Part shown: positions 44,995 through 55,851 of the stretch, in pieces
How the letters are laid out: each line of letters begins with the position of its first letter
Position numbering within the stretch: the stretch's first letter is position 1
Source of the DNA: Pseudeuparius sepicola
Taxonomy: Eukaryota; Arthropoda; Insecta; Coleoptera; Anthribidae
Reading direction: 5' to 3'
DNA: 64,000 bases
Assembly (NCBI GenBank): GCA_963920635.1
Contig: OY987299.1
Span: forward strand, 22,026,901 to 22,090,900
Made by a program: the position numbers and the translations under genes
Notes under the pieces: generated by a model
Told to the model about the DNA's origin: nothing
Seen by the model: only the letters and a program-made list of their open reading frames with translations
Databases searched by the model: none

Positions 44995-47417
44995 TACACC
45001 AAAACTTTGAAAAATATTATTACAGTTATTAAATATTATTACAGATTATGTTTGTAGGTAGATATGGTTATAAAGTCATATTTTTGATCCAAGAAGGTTG
45101 AACGATGACCAGTTTTTTGGGAGCTTGTCGGAGACATTAAGTATGACCTTTCGGTGTTTCATCCCAATCTCAATGACCCAATAACACAAATGTATTATAC
45201 TTTTTTAACAATTGAGAAATAAAAATATTTAAGGAAATAAATAATTTTTCGCAATAGTTATGAGATGCACACATTAACTATTACATAAAAAATGAGTAGG
45301 TAGATGGTAGGTTTTCTTCTTGACATTAACAAATCATTTTATTCGAATAGATTCTCAGTACGGTATATAGCATCTGATTAAATATTACTCTTAATTGCAT
45401 CCAATGCAAACATAATCTCTAATAGGTATGTAAATATTGCATAAACCGATCCGTTCCGATTCTAAATCGAAAGGTTGTGTAAACGCGACATGAACGCAAT
45501 CTTTGTCTGGACGCACCGCATCAAAGTCCCCTGATTCATATAATTAAGCTTTGCGCATAAAAGAGAAAGTGGAGATTTTTGCTTTTTCTCAGGGACTCAT
45601 TGGCGGTTTCACAGAAAAGCACCAGTGGGTAGATAATTTCCGAAAATACCAAAATTTCCAGAACATAACGATAAACATGAACTAACTAAACTAAACATGG
45701 ATTTTCGATTTAGTGGTCAATTATTGTAGAGCACCAGAAAATATATTCAGAACAGAAATAAGCTCCTTAATGACAGCTCTCGAATGGACTTCAAAGCTTA
45801 CCTAATATTTTCTAAATGCACTGATATTGAGATCAATTTTAGGAAAATATAATTTCATACGAAATGCAATCTGCTTGTTTTTGGAGTCGGAAGTTGGAAT
45901 CTATTTGACAGGTAGAAGGTAGATATTGTTAAGGATATATTTCTGTAATACAAGGGTTGCCCATTTGAAAGGAAAGCACCCCCTAAAAATTTTATTTTTC
46001 ATCCGATTTTAGCCGTTTTTTTCTTCTAAAGATAGGTCACAAAAAACTGCAAAATTTCAGGTCTTTTAGCAATTTTTTTATTTAAAATATGACACCACGG
46101 CGTTAATCAGGACACCCCAAAATTCCCACACACCAAATTTGAACTAAAAACATACAGGGAGTTATATTGCCCAGGATCCCAAAGATGAGCAAAATTAGAA
46201 TTATTTTAGATGCATCTGGCGAGTAAAGTGTGTCGTAAACAGTTCCGCTGTGCAATCGAAATGTTTTTAATTCGGATCTTGACCTTCAGGCCAGCAACAT
46301 CCTTCAGAGGAACTCCTTTCCCAGGACTTCTTCGCCTGTTTATAGGCTCCAAATTAGAGTTTTTTGTGACCTATCTTCAGATACGCACAAAAATCAAAGT
46401 AGACCTAGGCTATTAAAATTGTTCACACCTATACAGTTTTTCATTATAAACAAAGTTTTTTTAATAACATTTCGCAGTAAAGCCTACAAAAAGGGCACTT
46501 TTCTAAAAAGTAGGTATGGGAAAATGCAAAAAAATCAAAGTACCTAAGCCTAGACTTTCGAAATTTCGCAAACTACTCAGTTTTTCATTCTGAACAAGTT
46601 TGTCGTAAAACCTACAAAAATAGCACTGTACTGATGTGGAAAATTAATTTTTTCATAATTTCCAGGGATACGTGATTTTTCGAAAGTAAAATTATGTCAC
46701 AAATTAGTTTCAAACCGAGCAGGGCTGATCAAATTTCAACTAGAAAATTACATGTATGTCCATTGCTTTGCTTATATTTTGTTGTAGTGAACTAGGTTTA
46801 TTCGCAAAATGAACCAATAATTAAGAAATCTAAGGAACGATTTTCTTAAAGAGACTTTAAAACTGTACAAATCCGTAAAATCTTCATTTTTGGAGATAAT
46901 CACCTAAACTTTTTTTTTGTTTGAAAGGCCTTCAAAAACCGCTTTTTTGACCTTCCTGCCATTTTCAAAATGCAAATCCAGGGCTGGCTGCGATTTTTTT
47001 ATACCCCCGATTTTCACGAAAACGATTTAACGATTTTTTTATTTAAAATCTGACCCCCCACCGCGTTAATAAGAACACCCCAAAACCCTCATATACCAAA
47101 TTTGAACAAAAAATATATATGGAGTTCCATTCTGTAGGGTGTCAAAATTGAGCAAAATAGGAATTTTAAAGACATCTGGCGAGTCAAATGTGCCATGGAA
47201 TCCCTTCAAAACAGATGAATGGTCAACATAACCACTCAAAATGTTGTTGTTTAAAGATTTACTACAAAAATATACGAGGTATTTTTCTCTGAGCCATCTC
47301 AAAATTCTGAATTTTTATTAAACTTTATACTGGTCAGGAGTGGCTCTGGAAAAATATTAATAAACAGAAAAGTAATTTATTTCTTTAAAAAATGCCAACC
47401 AAGAAATAACAGTTATT

Positions 47418-47542
47418 TATGTATCAAGGGAATTATAAGGGCCTTAATTACCGATGGCAAAGTTTGCGTCCCGAGGGCCTCCGGCCCGAGGGACAGCAAT
47501 TGCCTGGGGTTATTAAGGCCCTTATAATTCCCGTGGTACATA
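47418..47542. repeat. GC-cored double hairpin
   Basis: Outer arms AAGGGAATTATAAGGGCCTT and AAGGCCCTTATAATTCCC enclose a separate inner hairpin GTCCCGAGGGCC...GGCCCGAGGGAC (47468-47494). Strikingly GC-rich within AT-rich DNA; probably a small nonautonomous element. A degenerate relative is at about 57235-57290. Confidence 0.7.
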
Positions 47543-47967
47543 GATAATTTTATTTCTGACCGATTTCAATAAAATATTGTTCATTTTTAAAACGGACAAA
47601 ATGTACCAATTTATTTAATAAATAAAATATGGTTCAGTTTTCATTTCATAAATATATACACATATATGTACTAATATTTTCTGTACTATATAATAGCAAT
47701 ATACTACGATATTTTCTGTGCTGTATATTTTCTGTGGTAATAGTTAGGTGCATGCAACCACAGAAAATATACTACTTTTTTCTGTGCTGCAACTACAATC
47801 ACTCAAAAATTATTAAAATCAGCAAAGAGAAAAAAATTACGAAGGAAAAACTGAAATTGACTCCTTCCCGGGGGTCTTAGCAAGCCAGCCCTGTAGAACA
47901 TTTATTTGTATGAACTTATATCCATCAGTCCCTCAGAGGTTTGCCACCTTCATATTATCATACTATA

Positions 47968-48086
47968 GGCGCGTTCAAGTTGACGCTCGAAGTGCTCGGA
48001 GCGCTCGAACAATAATATGTTTCTATGGCAACGCGCTTTGTTGTCAACGCTCGGAGTGCCCTCCGAGCGTCAACTCGAACGCGCAC
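47968..48086. mobile_element. Small MITE, GGCGCGTTCAAGTTGACGC ends
   Basis: 119 bp: GGCGCGTTCAAGTTGACGCT at the left and AGCGTCAACTCGAACGCGCA at the right, with GC-rich arms (CGCTCGAAGTGCTCGGAGCG). Target duplication not resolved. ORFs across it are incidental. Confidence 0.7.
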
Positions 48087-48109
48087 CTTGTATGTCTACA
48101 AGGCGCCTA

Positions 48110-48836
48110 TACAGGGTGTTCGAAAAATAGACAGAGATATTTTAGAGGGTGATTCCCTGTTAAGAAATATGAAAAAAAGTTTCTATAAACATGGGTCCGG
48201 AAATGCAGAGTTTTCAAGATACAGGATGTTAAATAAAAAAAAATAAAACATGAAATTATTAATGTCTTAAAAACTATTTACTCGATTCTGTTGAAATTTG
48301 GCAATGTTATTTGTTGTATTAAGAGGCTAATTTCGCCCTAACTAGATTAAATTTATTAAGTCTAGTGGCGTCCCGGGGGGCACCTTAGCGAATATTATTA
48401 TCAAAAAAATGTACGCCACTACCTTTTTTGTAACTTTAATATTTTTTTGTTTGATTAAGCATCTAAGAATACAACTTCTTTCCCTCTTGTATTGTTTTCC
48501 TATCTCACTTCGTTTTCGAGAAAAAAAAATAAAAACCGTTTTATTGCATGTCACTGGACAAAATTGGTTGTAGTGTACTTTATGTTATGATATTGGAAAA
48601 GTTGCAATAACACTCTTTCCTAGAAATGCTTTTGATTATTTGTTTTCCAAGGCACTTGTGATTTTTTTTGCAAAAATTGATAAACCAATTTTGTCCAGTG
48701 ACATGCAATATATTTAACATCCTGTATCTTGAAAACTCTGCATTTCCGGACCCATGTTTATAGAAACTTTTTTTCATATTTCTTAACAGGGAATCACCCT
48801 CTAAAATATCTCCGTCTATTTTTCGAACACCCTGTA
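48110..48836. mobile_element. Foldback element, TACAGGGTGTTCGAAAAATA ends
   Basis: About 727 bp with TA at both ends; arms pair through GAGGGTGATTCCCTGTTAAG and CATGGGTCCGGAAATGCAGA and complements. Non-coding. Confidence 0.85.
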
Positions 48837-49089
48837 TAATAATATCTATCTGCGCCTATAACCAACCATTTTCTCAAAGGGCAGCGATATGATCGACTCA
48901 CGCAGCTAACATACAATAGCCAATTACATAATTATACACGTATTAGCGATTAAAGTAAACTAACGCCGACCGCCTATAAACAGGCGAAGAAGTCCTGGGA
49001 AAGGAATTCCTCTGAAGGATGTTGCTGGCCTGAAGGTCAAGATCCGAATTAAAAACATTTCGATTGCACAGCGTTTACTTTGGAGTTAT

Positions 49090-49409
49090 TACGGTTCACA
49101 CCAGGCTGGCCGCTCAGCTGTTTAGACAGGTTCCTTCCTGTTTATGATAACCTCTATAACGGTTACTTACCACTTAAACGACAACCGTGCTATTTTTATA
49201 ATTATATTGACTGAAAATCTTTCAGCGTCCTCTGCCAAGTCAAGTGTTTCAGTAGCAGATTTATGATGACCGTTCTTAAAAATTAAAAATTAACTCTCAA
49301 AACGTGGTTTTTATTTTACTCTACATGAATCAACACCGACTGCCACTGGCCGTTTTTCGTCTCATGGCAAATTAGACAGACACGTAGATATTATTTGGCG
49401 AGCATCACA
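49090..49409 (-). mobile_element. Candidate LTR (Copia-like) with purine tract
   Basis: On the minus strand AAGAAAGAGGGGGAG (a polypurine tract) is immediately followed by TGTGATGCTCGCC, the arrangement at the start of a 3' LTR. About 320 bp of LTR-like sequence follows; its far end (near 49090) is not defined. No pol gene is present, so this is a solo or heavily truncated element. Confidence 0.4.
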
Positions 49410-49504
49410 CTCCCCCTCTTTCTTACACTCCTAGCCCGCGTTCACCCGAGGCAAAAAAACAGACCTCCTAAATAAAGCTGGATTGCTATTATTCTTATTC
49501 ATAT

Positions 49505-50478
49505 GTACAGGGTAGATAAGAATGCAAAGTGAAAATAAAAATAGTAAAATCCTATTCCTAACTGAAAATGTTTTTTAAAATAAAACTAATGCTTCCTTAA
49601 ATGCTCGAACTGTCTTCCATCCAATGTTGACAAGTTGATTTTAGGCATTTGTTTTTCCTCCATGGCCTACCCTTCGTATTTTGCCTAACTTGCACTTGCA
49701 TATTTTTGCGTTTTTTTTTTTAATTTTTTGAACTAAGTATACTTTTATAATTAAAAAATGATAAAATTATGAAAGTTTATCTTAAATCTTAAAAAAAAGA
49801 CAAATTAGAATAAATACCGGTGTAACAGCGTCTTTTTAAAATTTTATGATAAAACTAAATTTTCTTTCTTTGATATTTTCAGCTAGGAATAGGATATCGA
49901 GATACGGTTTTCACCAGCCTATTTAGGTATCATTTCACTACATTTTTATGAAAAAAAAAAAAGTAATATTATTGCATTTAATTTTTTTCGAGAATTCTGC
50001 AATTTTCTGTTATTATATCAAAAAACGCGCTCTAGCGGCATCACCGAGACTTAGACATATCACGGGTAAGATGGGTTTGATGGACCAATAAATGCTTTTT
50101 CCAACGAGACCAAGTTTGTTAAAATCCGTTCAGTCATTTAGGAGTTACAGCTGTTTATTATTTAAAAAAAAACATTGAATCACTCCCACCACTTTATTTT
50201 AATAGGTATGTCAAAAAGTGTTAAACAAAAATTACTCGAATAAAGCTTACCTTTAAAAAGCATATATTATTTTGGTAACATTACTAGGTGGATTTCAGTG
50301 AAAAATCATTTTAAAAGTTAAGATGGCGGTTACGCCCCCTGGTGACTATCTTGGAAATCTGAAAATAATTTCCAGGTTTTTCTCTTGGCCACTTTATTTA
50401 AAAAAAAATTACCGCAAGTCTCTACGACGAATAGTTTCCGAGATACAGCACTTTGCATTCTTATCTGACCACCCTGTA
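49505..50478. mobile_element. Foldback element, TACAGGGTAGATAAGAATG ends
   Basis: About 974 bp. Left TACAGGGTAGATAAGAATGC, right GCATTCTTATCTGACCACCCTGTA; outer arms pair, the interior less well. Its right TA (50477-50478) is also the left TA of the next element. Confidence 0.75.
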
Positions 50479-51603
50479 CAGAGTGTTTTTAAATTATGGT
50501 GCCAACCTAATATGATAGATATAAAATGTTATTTTAAACAAAAAGTTTCCTATAAGAATGGGTCCTAAAATGCATAATAAGAAAGTTACAGGGTGATAAA
50601 AGTACTACAGTTTAAAGAATATATTTTTGGCAATAACTTCTACAGAAGGTGTACAATTGAAATGAAACTTGGTGGAGTCCTTAAGTAACTGAAGTGCAAC
50701 AATTTTGTGTAAAAACTGTTTATATTTCCATCGACCAGAGGCGGAGGGGCGGGGTAGCACAATGAGTTTTTTATACTCATAGCTTTTTTGAGGTTATCTT
50801 TTTGGTCTCGCAGAATCATCATTTCAGTGCAATTTTTTTATTTTGCAACAAAAGGGTACTCTTGTTTCATAACGATAAAATCAACCGTTTGCGTTGAAAT
50901 CGACAAAATGTGCCCCAAAACACCTGTTTTAACTCCAAAATTCGAAAAATAAAATTATCGCCTACCGCATTTAAATGTACTACAGATGAATTGTACGTTC
51001 AAAAAAAAAAGCCTAATGGATGGAAGCATCACTGGTTTCCCTGAAATATAGATTTCAAAAATTTGCCGACTACAATCCGTTCCATTTTGAAAGCGAACAA
51101 TTTTTGATACATACTTCATAGGGATTTTTTTGTCACTTTAAATGGTGCGATTATTTTGTAAAATTTGAAAGCGTTAGTTAAAAATTTTATTTTTCGAATT
51201 TTTGAGTTAACATGTGTTTTGGGGCATATTTTGCCTATTTCAACGCAAACGGTTGATTTTCTCCTCATATGACAAGAGTACCCTTTTGTTGCAAAATAAA
51301 AAGATGCGCTAAAATGATGACCCTGCGAGACCAAAAAGATAACCTCAAAAAAGTTATGAGCTCCTCCGCCTCTGGTAAATGGGAATAAATTGTTTTTACA
51401 CAAAATTTTTGCACTTTAGTTACTAAAGAACTGTACCAAGTTTCATGTAAATTTCATAACTTCTGTAGAAGTTATTGCGATAAAGATGTTTACCCTTTCT
51501 TATCATGCATTTTCGGACCCATGTTTATAGGAAACTTTTTGTTCAAAATGACATTTCCTACCCGTCACAGTACGTTGGCACTATGATTTAGAAACACCCT
51601 TTA
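50477..51603. mobile_element. Foldback family F1, copy 2
   Basis: About 1.13 kb, same family as 43864-44994: TACAGAGTGTTTTTAAATTA and GATTTAGAAACACCCTTTA ends, and the internal CGACCAGAGGCGGAGGGGC and AACCGTTTGCGTTGAAATCG blocks in inverted pairs. The right arm has lost part of the GC-rich block (near 51360). Confidence 0.84.
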
Positions 51604-53496
51604 TATTAAGAATGTCGGGCACAGGCGGCCGCGATGCTGTTCTGACAGTAGATTGGAAGCCAATAAGAAAGCTGCGTTTTTGGCGTGTTATTTGAGATGA
51701 AGTGAAAAAGAGAAAGAAGAAGACTATATACAGTAACCCTAGCAGCACATGATGGCGGCCTCTGGCGGTCGGACAAAAATTGATGGAACGGGAAGCCCAA
51801 CAGCTTTATTTAGGGGATCCATTGGCGAAAAGCGAAAAGAAAACTTTGAAAAAAAAACAACATTTTTTTATGCCCGTACATAAAATGCATTTTCTGGTTT
51901 TTTAGATCAAATGTTGTTAAGGAATCAAGTGGGATGTTTTTGTGACATAGCAGGTAATCCTTTTTAGTTATATTTACAAGGAAACTCGTTCAGAATGAAA
52001 AACTGAGTAGGTGCAAACGCCTAGACCTACTTTGTTTTTATTTTTCATTCTGAACGAGTTTCCTGAATAAAACTTTGTCTTAAAAATATTTTTTTTTTTA
52101 GTTATTAGTTATGTCTAAAATCAAACAGGACTGATCCCAACCTCAAAAGCTCAAATTTCTACTAGAATTGTTTTGTCTTCCCCACTATTGGTAAGTCGGT
52201 CTGTGGACACCCTGTATTTTTAGGTACCTACTTATATATTATGTATTACTGAATAATGCTATAATACCTAATATAAATAAAACATATTGAAATGTCATAT
52301 TGTAAGCATTGATTCTAAATAACGATCCGTTAACAGATGATAATATAATACAGGATGTATCTTTAATTCTCAAGGTTGTCTTGTTCTTAAGATAGTGCCA
52401 ATCTAACAGATCGATTAAATTAGATGGACTGAAGACGTCGCACATATTTTTTTTATATTAAATGAGGAGCCGTAGATTGTAAAAGAATATTCATAACCTT
52501 TAGGATAGGTAATGCATTTCATGGAAAAAGGTCACCTAAACAATAAATACATACCTATTATATACCAACATTTTACGAGGAAGATCCTATCAAATAAGAG
52601 TACTATGATTGAAGATGTAATATGCAATAACAATTTTATTGTTACAAGCATGAATGGTTAACGGCAAAAAAACACCACTGGCTCGTTTGATTGCGTACAC
52701 TTGTCGCCAAAGGGCAGGACCAAAGTTGGGAAAATTGATTTTTAATTAAAAATCAGGATTGTTTTAAAAATATCTGAAAATCGAGCAACCTTATTCAACA
52801 CCGCCCAAAAATGTCGCATTAATAAAAAATGACAAAAACCATTGTTTTACCTTTTTAAAATATTGCTTAAATATGCCACATTTAGCTATGATTTTTTTGT
52901 GATGCGTTATTATTATTTATTAGCGTTTTCTTATCGAAAATCTGTAAATCTGTAACCCTGAAACCCAAATATCCCAAGTTTTATGAACTACCATTTATGA
53001 ACTAACATTTCTACGGGGCCTTATAGTTGGGAAAATTGTTTTCTTTTATTTTCAATTAAAAATCAGGAATGCTTTGGAAATATTTGCAAATCGGGTAGAC
53101 TTAATCGAAACATCCCCAGAAGTCCCACTAACAAAGAAAACGGAAAACAAACGCCATCCTACCGTTTTAAAATTCTTAAATATGCCATATACTTCACAGA
53201 TCACAGAAAATTCCTATTAGCTTTTTCGATTATTTTTCTTAAAATGCATTCAAATAGCTTTGTTAAAACCCTTCTCAACCTTCTATTACCATTTTTTTCT
53301 AGGTCAAAAATAAAAAAAGTTAAAGGGGGTAAAAATAACTGCGTTTTCTTGGAATCGGCTGTGAAGTGTCTCAGAAATCGTCATTAAAAGCTCAGAAATC
53401 GGCACTGAAGTAGCCCATTATTGTACGATCTTTTCAATAAGTAGGCCTTGGCGAAATGTAAACATCAAACGTCAGACGCGGAACCATCGCCCGTCA
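51604..53496. other. Intergenic, no supported gene
   Basis: 51604-51830 is locally GC-richer without a recognised motif. CACCCTGTA at about 52208 is an isolated element end. Otherwise AT-rich, featureless sequence. Confidence 0.45.
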
Positions 53497-53880
53497 AAAG
53501 TCACCAAATATTCAAAACCCGGACAATAAAGGCCCATTTAACTTTTCGAACTCATTGCGAAATTGTTACCTTTATCAGTGCAATCTTTCAGTATATATTT
53601 TAGTAGGTTTGAATATCAATCTATTTATCGTGGAGGCTGCACAACAGACAACATTTTGGAGTTTCTGTTAGGAAGCGATCGTCAAAGTCAAGCAATGCCG
53701 CGCGCAGTCGGTTCATGGTAACGTGATCCCTTATGATTATTTTTTACCTAATAAAGCATTTTTTCTTAAAAAATATAATAAGTATCTCGGCACGGAAGTT
53801 CTTTTTATGACTCATGTGGTTTCACATGAGTCATAACAAATTGAACTTCAGTGGCTTGGTACATAAATAACTATTTTCTC
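53497..53880 (+). repeat. Dispersed repeat copy B (uninterrupted)
   Basis: Uninterrupted relative of 1325-1880. At the point where copy A carries the 179-bp MITE, copy B reads straight through (CAATCTATTTATCGTGGAGG). It lies about 1.1 kb upstream of gene 5. Confidence 0.78.
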
Positions 53881-54887
53881 ACCCTCTCAAAAAAGTTAAA
53901 AATTGTGCAATTTTTGACCAAAACTTATCTATTATTTATGATATAACTCTATTTCACGTTATCAGTGATCACACTGTGCTCAACTTGCTGAACAGTAGGC
54001 ACTTTGCAATCTTGCATCAACATCAACATTGTATAACGTCTTCCTCTTTCCGAGAACGAACCGATTCATTGTTTGCCGTTTGCATCGACATTATAAGCGG
54101 TTGCGAGAAAATTCTAGATCGTATCATCTAAATGCCAAAACGGGGAAAAGAGTGAACATCAAAATATCACGGACCGTGGCACCACAGATACCGATATTGC
54201 ATTTGTCGCCAGTTAGCAATTATTAATACATATTAGAGTCTAGCTTAAGTACATTATTTAGACTTATTTATTTACTTGAATTCTTTGAATAGATTGGTTG
54301 AAAAAACGAAGTGGCATCAGGTGAGCATAATTCTATTTTTGATGATAGGACTTTTAAAATTGATTCAAATCTGTGTTTCCAAAAGATAAAGTAAAAATGT
54401 TGCTCACGAGAATTTACCTACTACTGTGGAGGCAGATTATTACCTTGTTACCTACCTACTTGGTAAAATGCACAGACGATGCAGTAGGTAAATAAATTAT
54501 TAGATAGAGTTGCTTCGTGATGAGAATGGGGAACACACATTTTTTACGAATTCTTTGAAATGGTGTGTGTTATTGCGCGATGAAGAAGAGGTGACGTGAG
54601 AATGCAACTATTTACTATTTGTTGGGAATGCTTTAAATGTCAACGATGCTCCGTGACCCTGGACACAAATTAATTAAAAAAAGTTAAATCTTCACCGAAA
54701 ATGTTCATAAACGGTTGCTATTATCACTCTATACACACCATAGCACATTCTTCGTTAATTATATTATTCTTTACAATATTGTCAACCATATTTATGCAGA
54801 TGGCTATTTACCGGGTTTTGTAAGGTATTCACTATTTACTTAAGACAACCAACTTAGTGGGGGTAAGTATTGTGAAAAGGTCAGTAG
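53881..54887. promoter_or_regulatory. Upstream flank of gene 5
   Basis: About 1 kb with no recognised gene; a short open frame at 54029-54226 has no known motif and no Kozak or splice support. Presumably includes regulatory DNA for gene 5. Confidence 0.35.
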
Positions 54888-54895
54888 TATATAAG
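54888..54895 (+). promoter_or_regulatory. TATA box of gene 5
   Basis: TATATAAG, 70 bases before the ATG at 54958 and matching the other cluster promoters. Confidence 0.7.
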
Positions 54896-54957
54896 TATAA
54901 TATTGGCATCATGCACGTTTTGTCACATTGCCTGGTGTATTGTTGCAGAAAACAAAA

Positions 54958-55851
54958 ATGAAAGTAGTAAGTACCTTCACCTTATTGTGTTGAGCCTAAT
55001 ATAGTACTAAATATTCAGCATCTACGTATAATTTGTGATTCATCTCCCTTAATTTTGCAACGACAGCTTAGTTATTGTAATTTAATTATACCTATTCAAA
55101 TTAGTTGTATTGAAGAACGTTGTGAATTAATGGAGATGTCAAGGTATTTTATATTACATACCGTGCTTATAGGAATATCAAAATTCTGGGTTTATCGATG
55201 ACAATTTGTTTATCAAGCATCTGGTATTGTTCGTTACTAATAGGTTAAAGACAGGTAAGGTAGGTATAGGTACTATTCAGGATGTAAGTTAAAGCCTTCT
55301 GAACTTGACGTAGTTTAGTTTCAGTGTAGACAATAATTTTGATGATTAGATTTTATAAACAATATACTTGCTCTTGAAATTGAAAAGTCGAAGTAGAAAC
55401 TCTTAAAACCTCTCAAAAACTTAGGTGTGAACGGTACTTTTTTTATAAAATTGAATTTTTAAAATAAGCTTATTTTTGCATACAAAAATTTGGCTAGGTG
55501 GTTTCCAGGTCAAGATGAACACCTAATTATATTTTAAAAGTTCATAATATCTGTACATATAATCATTAATTTAAAAAGTGCAGGGTTTCTCACTTATTCT
55601 TTATTTGTTGTTTAAGATTTGACAGCACCAAAATCTTTAATAACACCTTCTTGCATGTATAGGCAACCGTAATTTCAACTACGTATTTTTATAAAGGCAC
55701 CGTATCTATATTTAATATCGTTTGTTTTCCAGGCGTTATTGTTTGCCGCCACCTTGTCAGTGGGCCTGGCAGCTCCTCAGCAAAATTCAAAAGATGCGAC
55801 CATCACCAAATATGAAAGTGACAATATAGGTATAGATGGATACAAATTTTC
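54958..55851 (+). CDS. RR-1 cuticular protein, gene 5 (partial, exons 1-2)
   Basis: Exons 54958-54966 (Met-Lys-Val, donor GTAAGT) and 55733-55851 (acceptor TTCCAG, donor GTAAGT) give 42 codons plus two bases, ending DNIGIDGYKFS. The signal peptide ends ...SVGLAA before PQQN. The N-terminus closely resembles gene 1 (KYESDNIGIDGYKF against KYDSDNIGVEGYNF). The third exon with the RR-1 chitin-binding region was not found in the remaining 8 kb, so intron 2 either runs past the window or the gene is truncated. Intron 2 as seen contains a mariner, a foldback and minisatellites. Confidence 0.85.

Larger units (their letters stand above)
44995..48109. other. Intergenic repeat-fragment region
   Basis: 45000-45950 shows nothing certain. 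45950-46240 and 46980-47310 are fragments related to the 34.2-36.9 kb foldback. 46248-46347 is one arm of an inverted pair with 48971-49072 (GTGCAATCGAAATG, CCTTCAGGCCAGCAACATCC). 46540-46640 shares motifs with 28841-29567. No gene. Confidence 0.55.

Noticed and set aside
48025..48246. Pair of ORFs at 48025-48246 (+) and 48580-48777 (-) sharing a peptide
   Set aside because: The shared peptide comes from inverted arms of one foldback, not from related genes.
54029..54226. 65-codon basic ORF upstream of gene 5
   Set aside because: No known motif, no splice or promoter context; composition alone is not enough.
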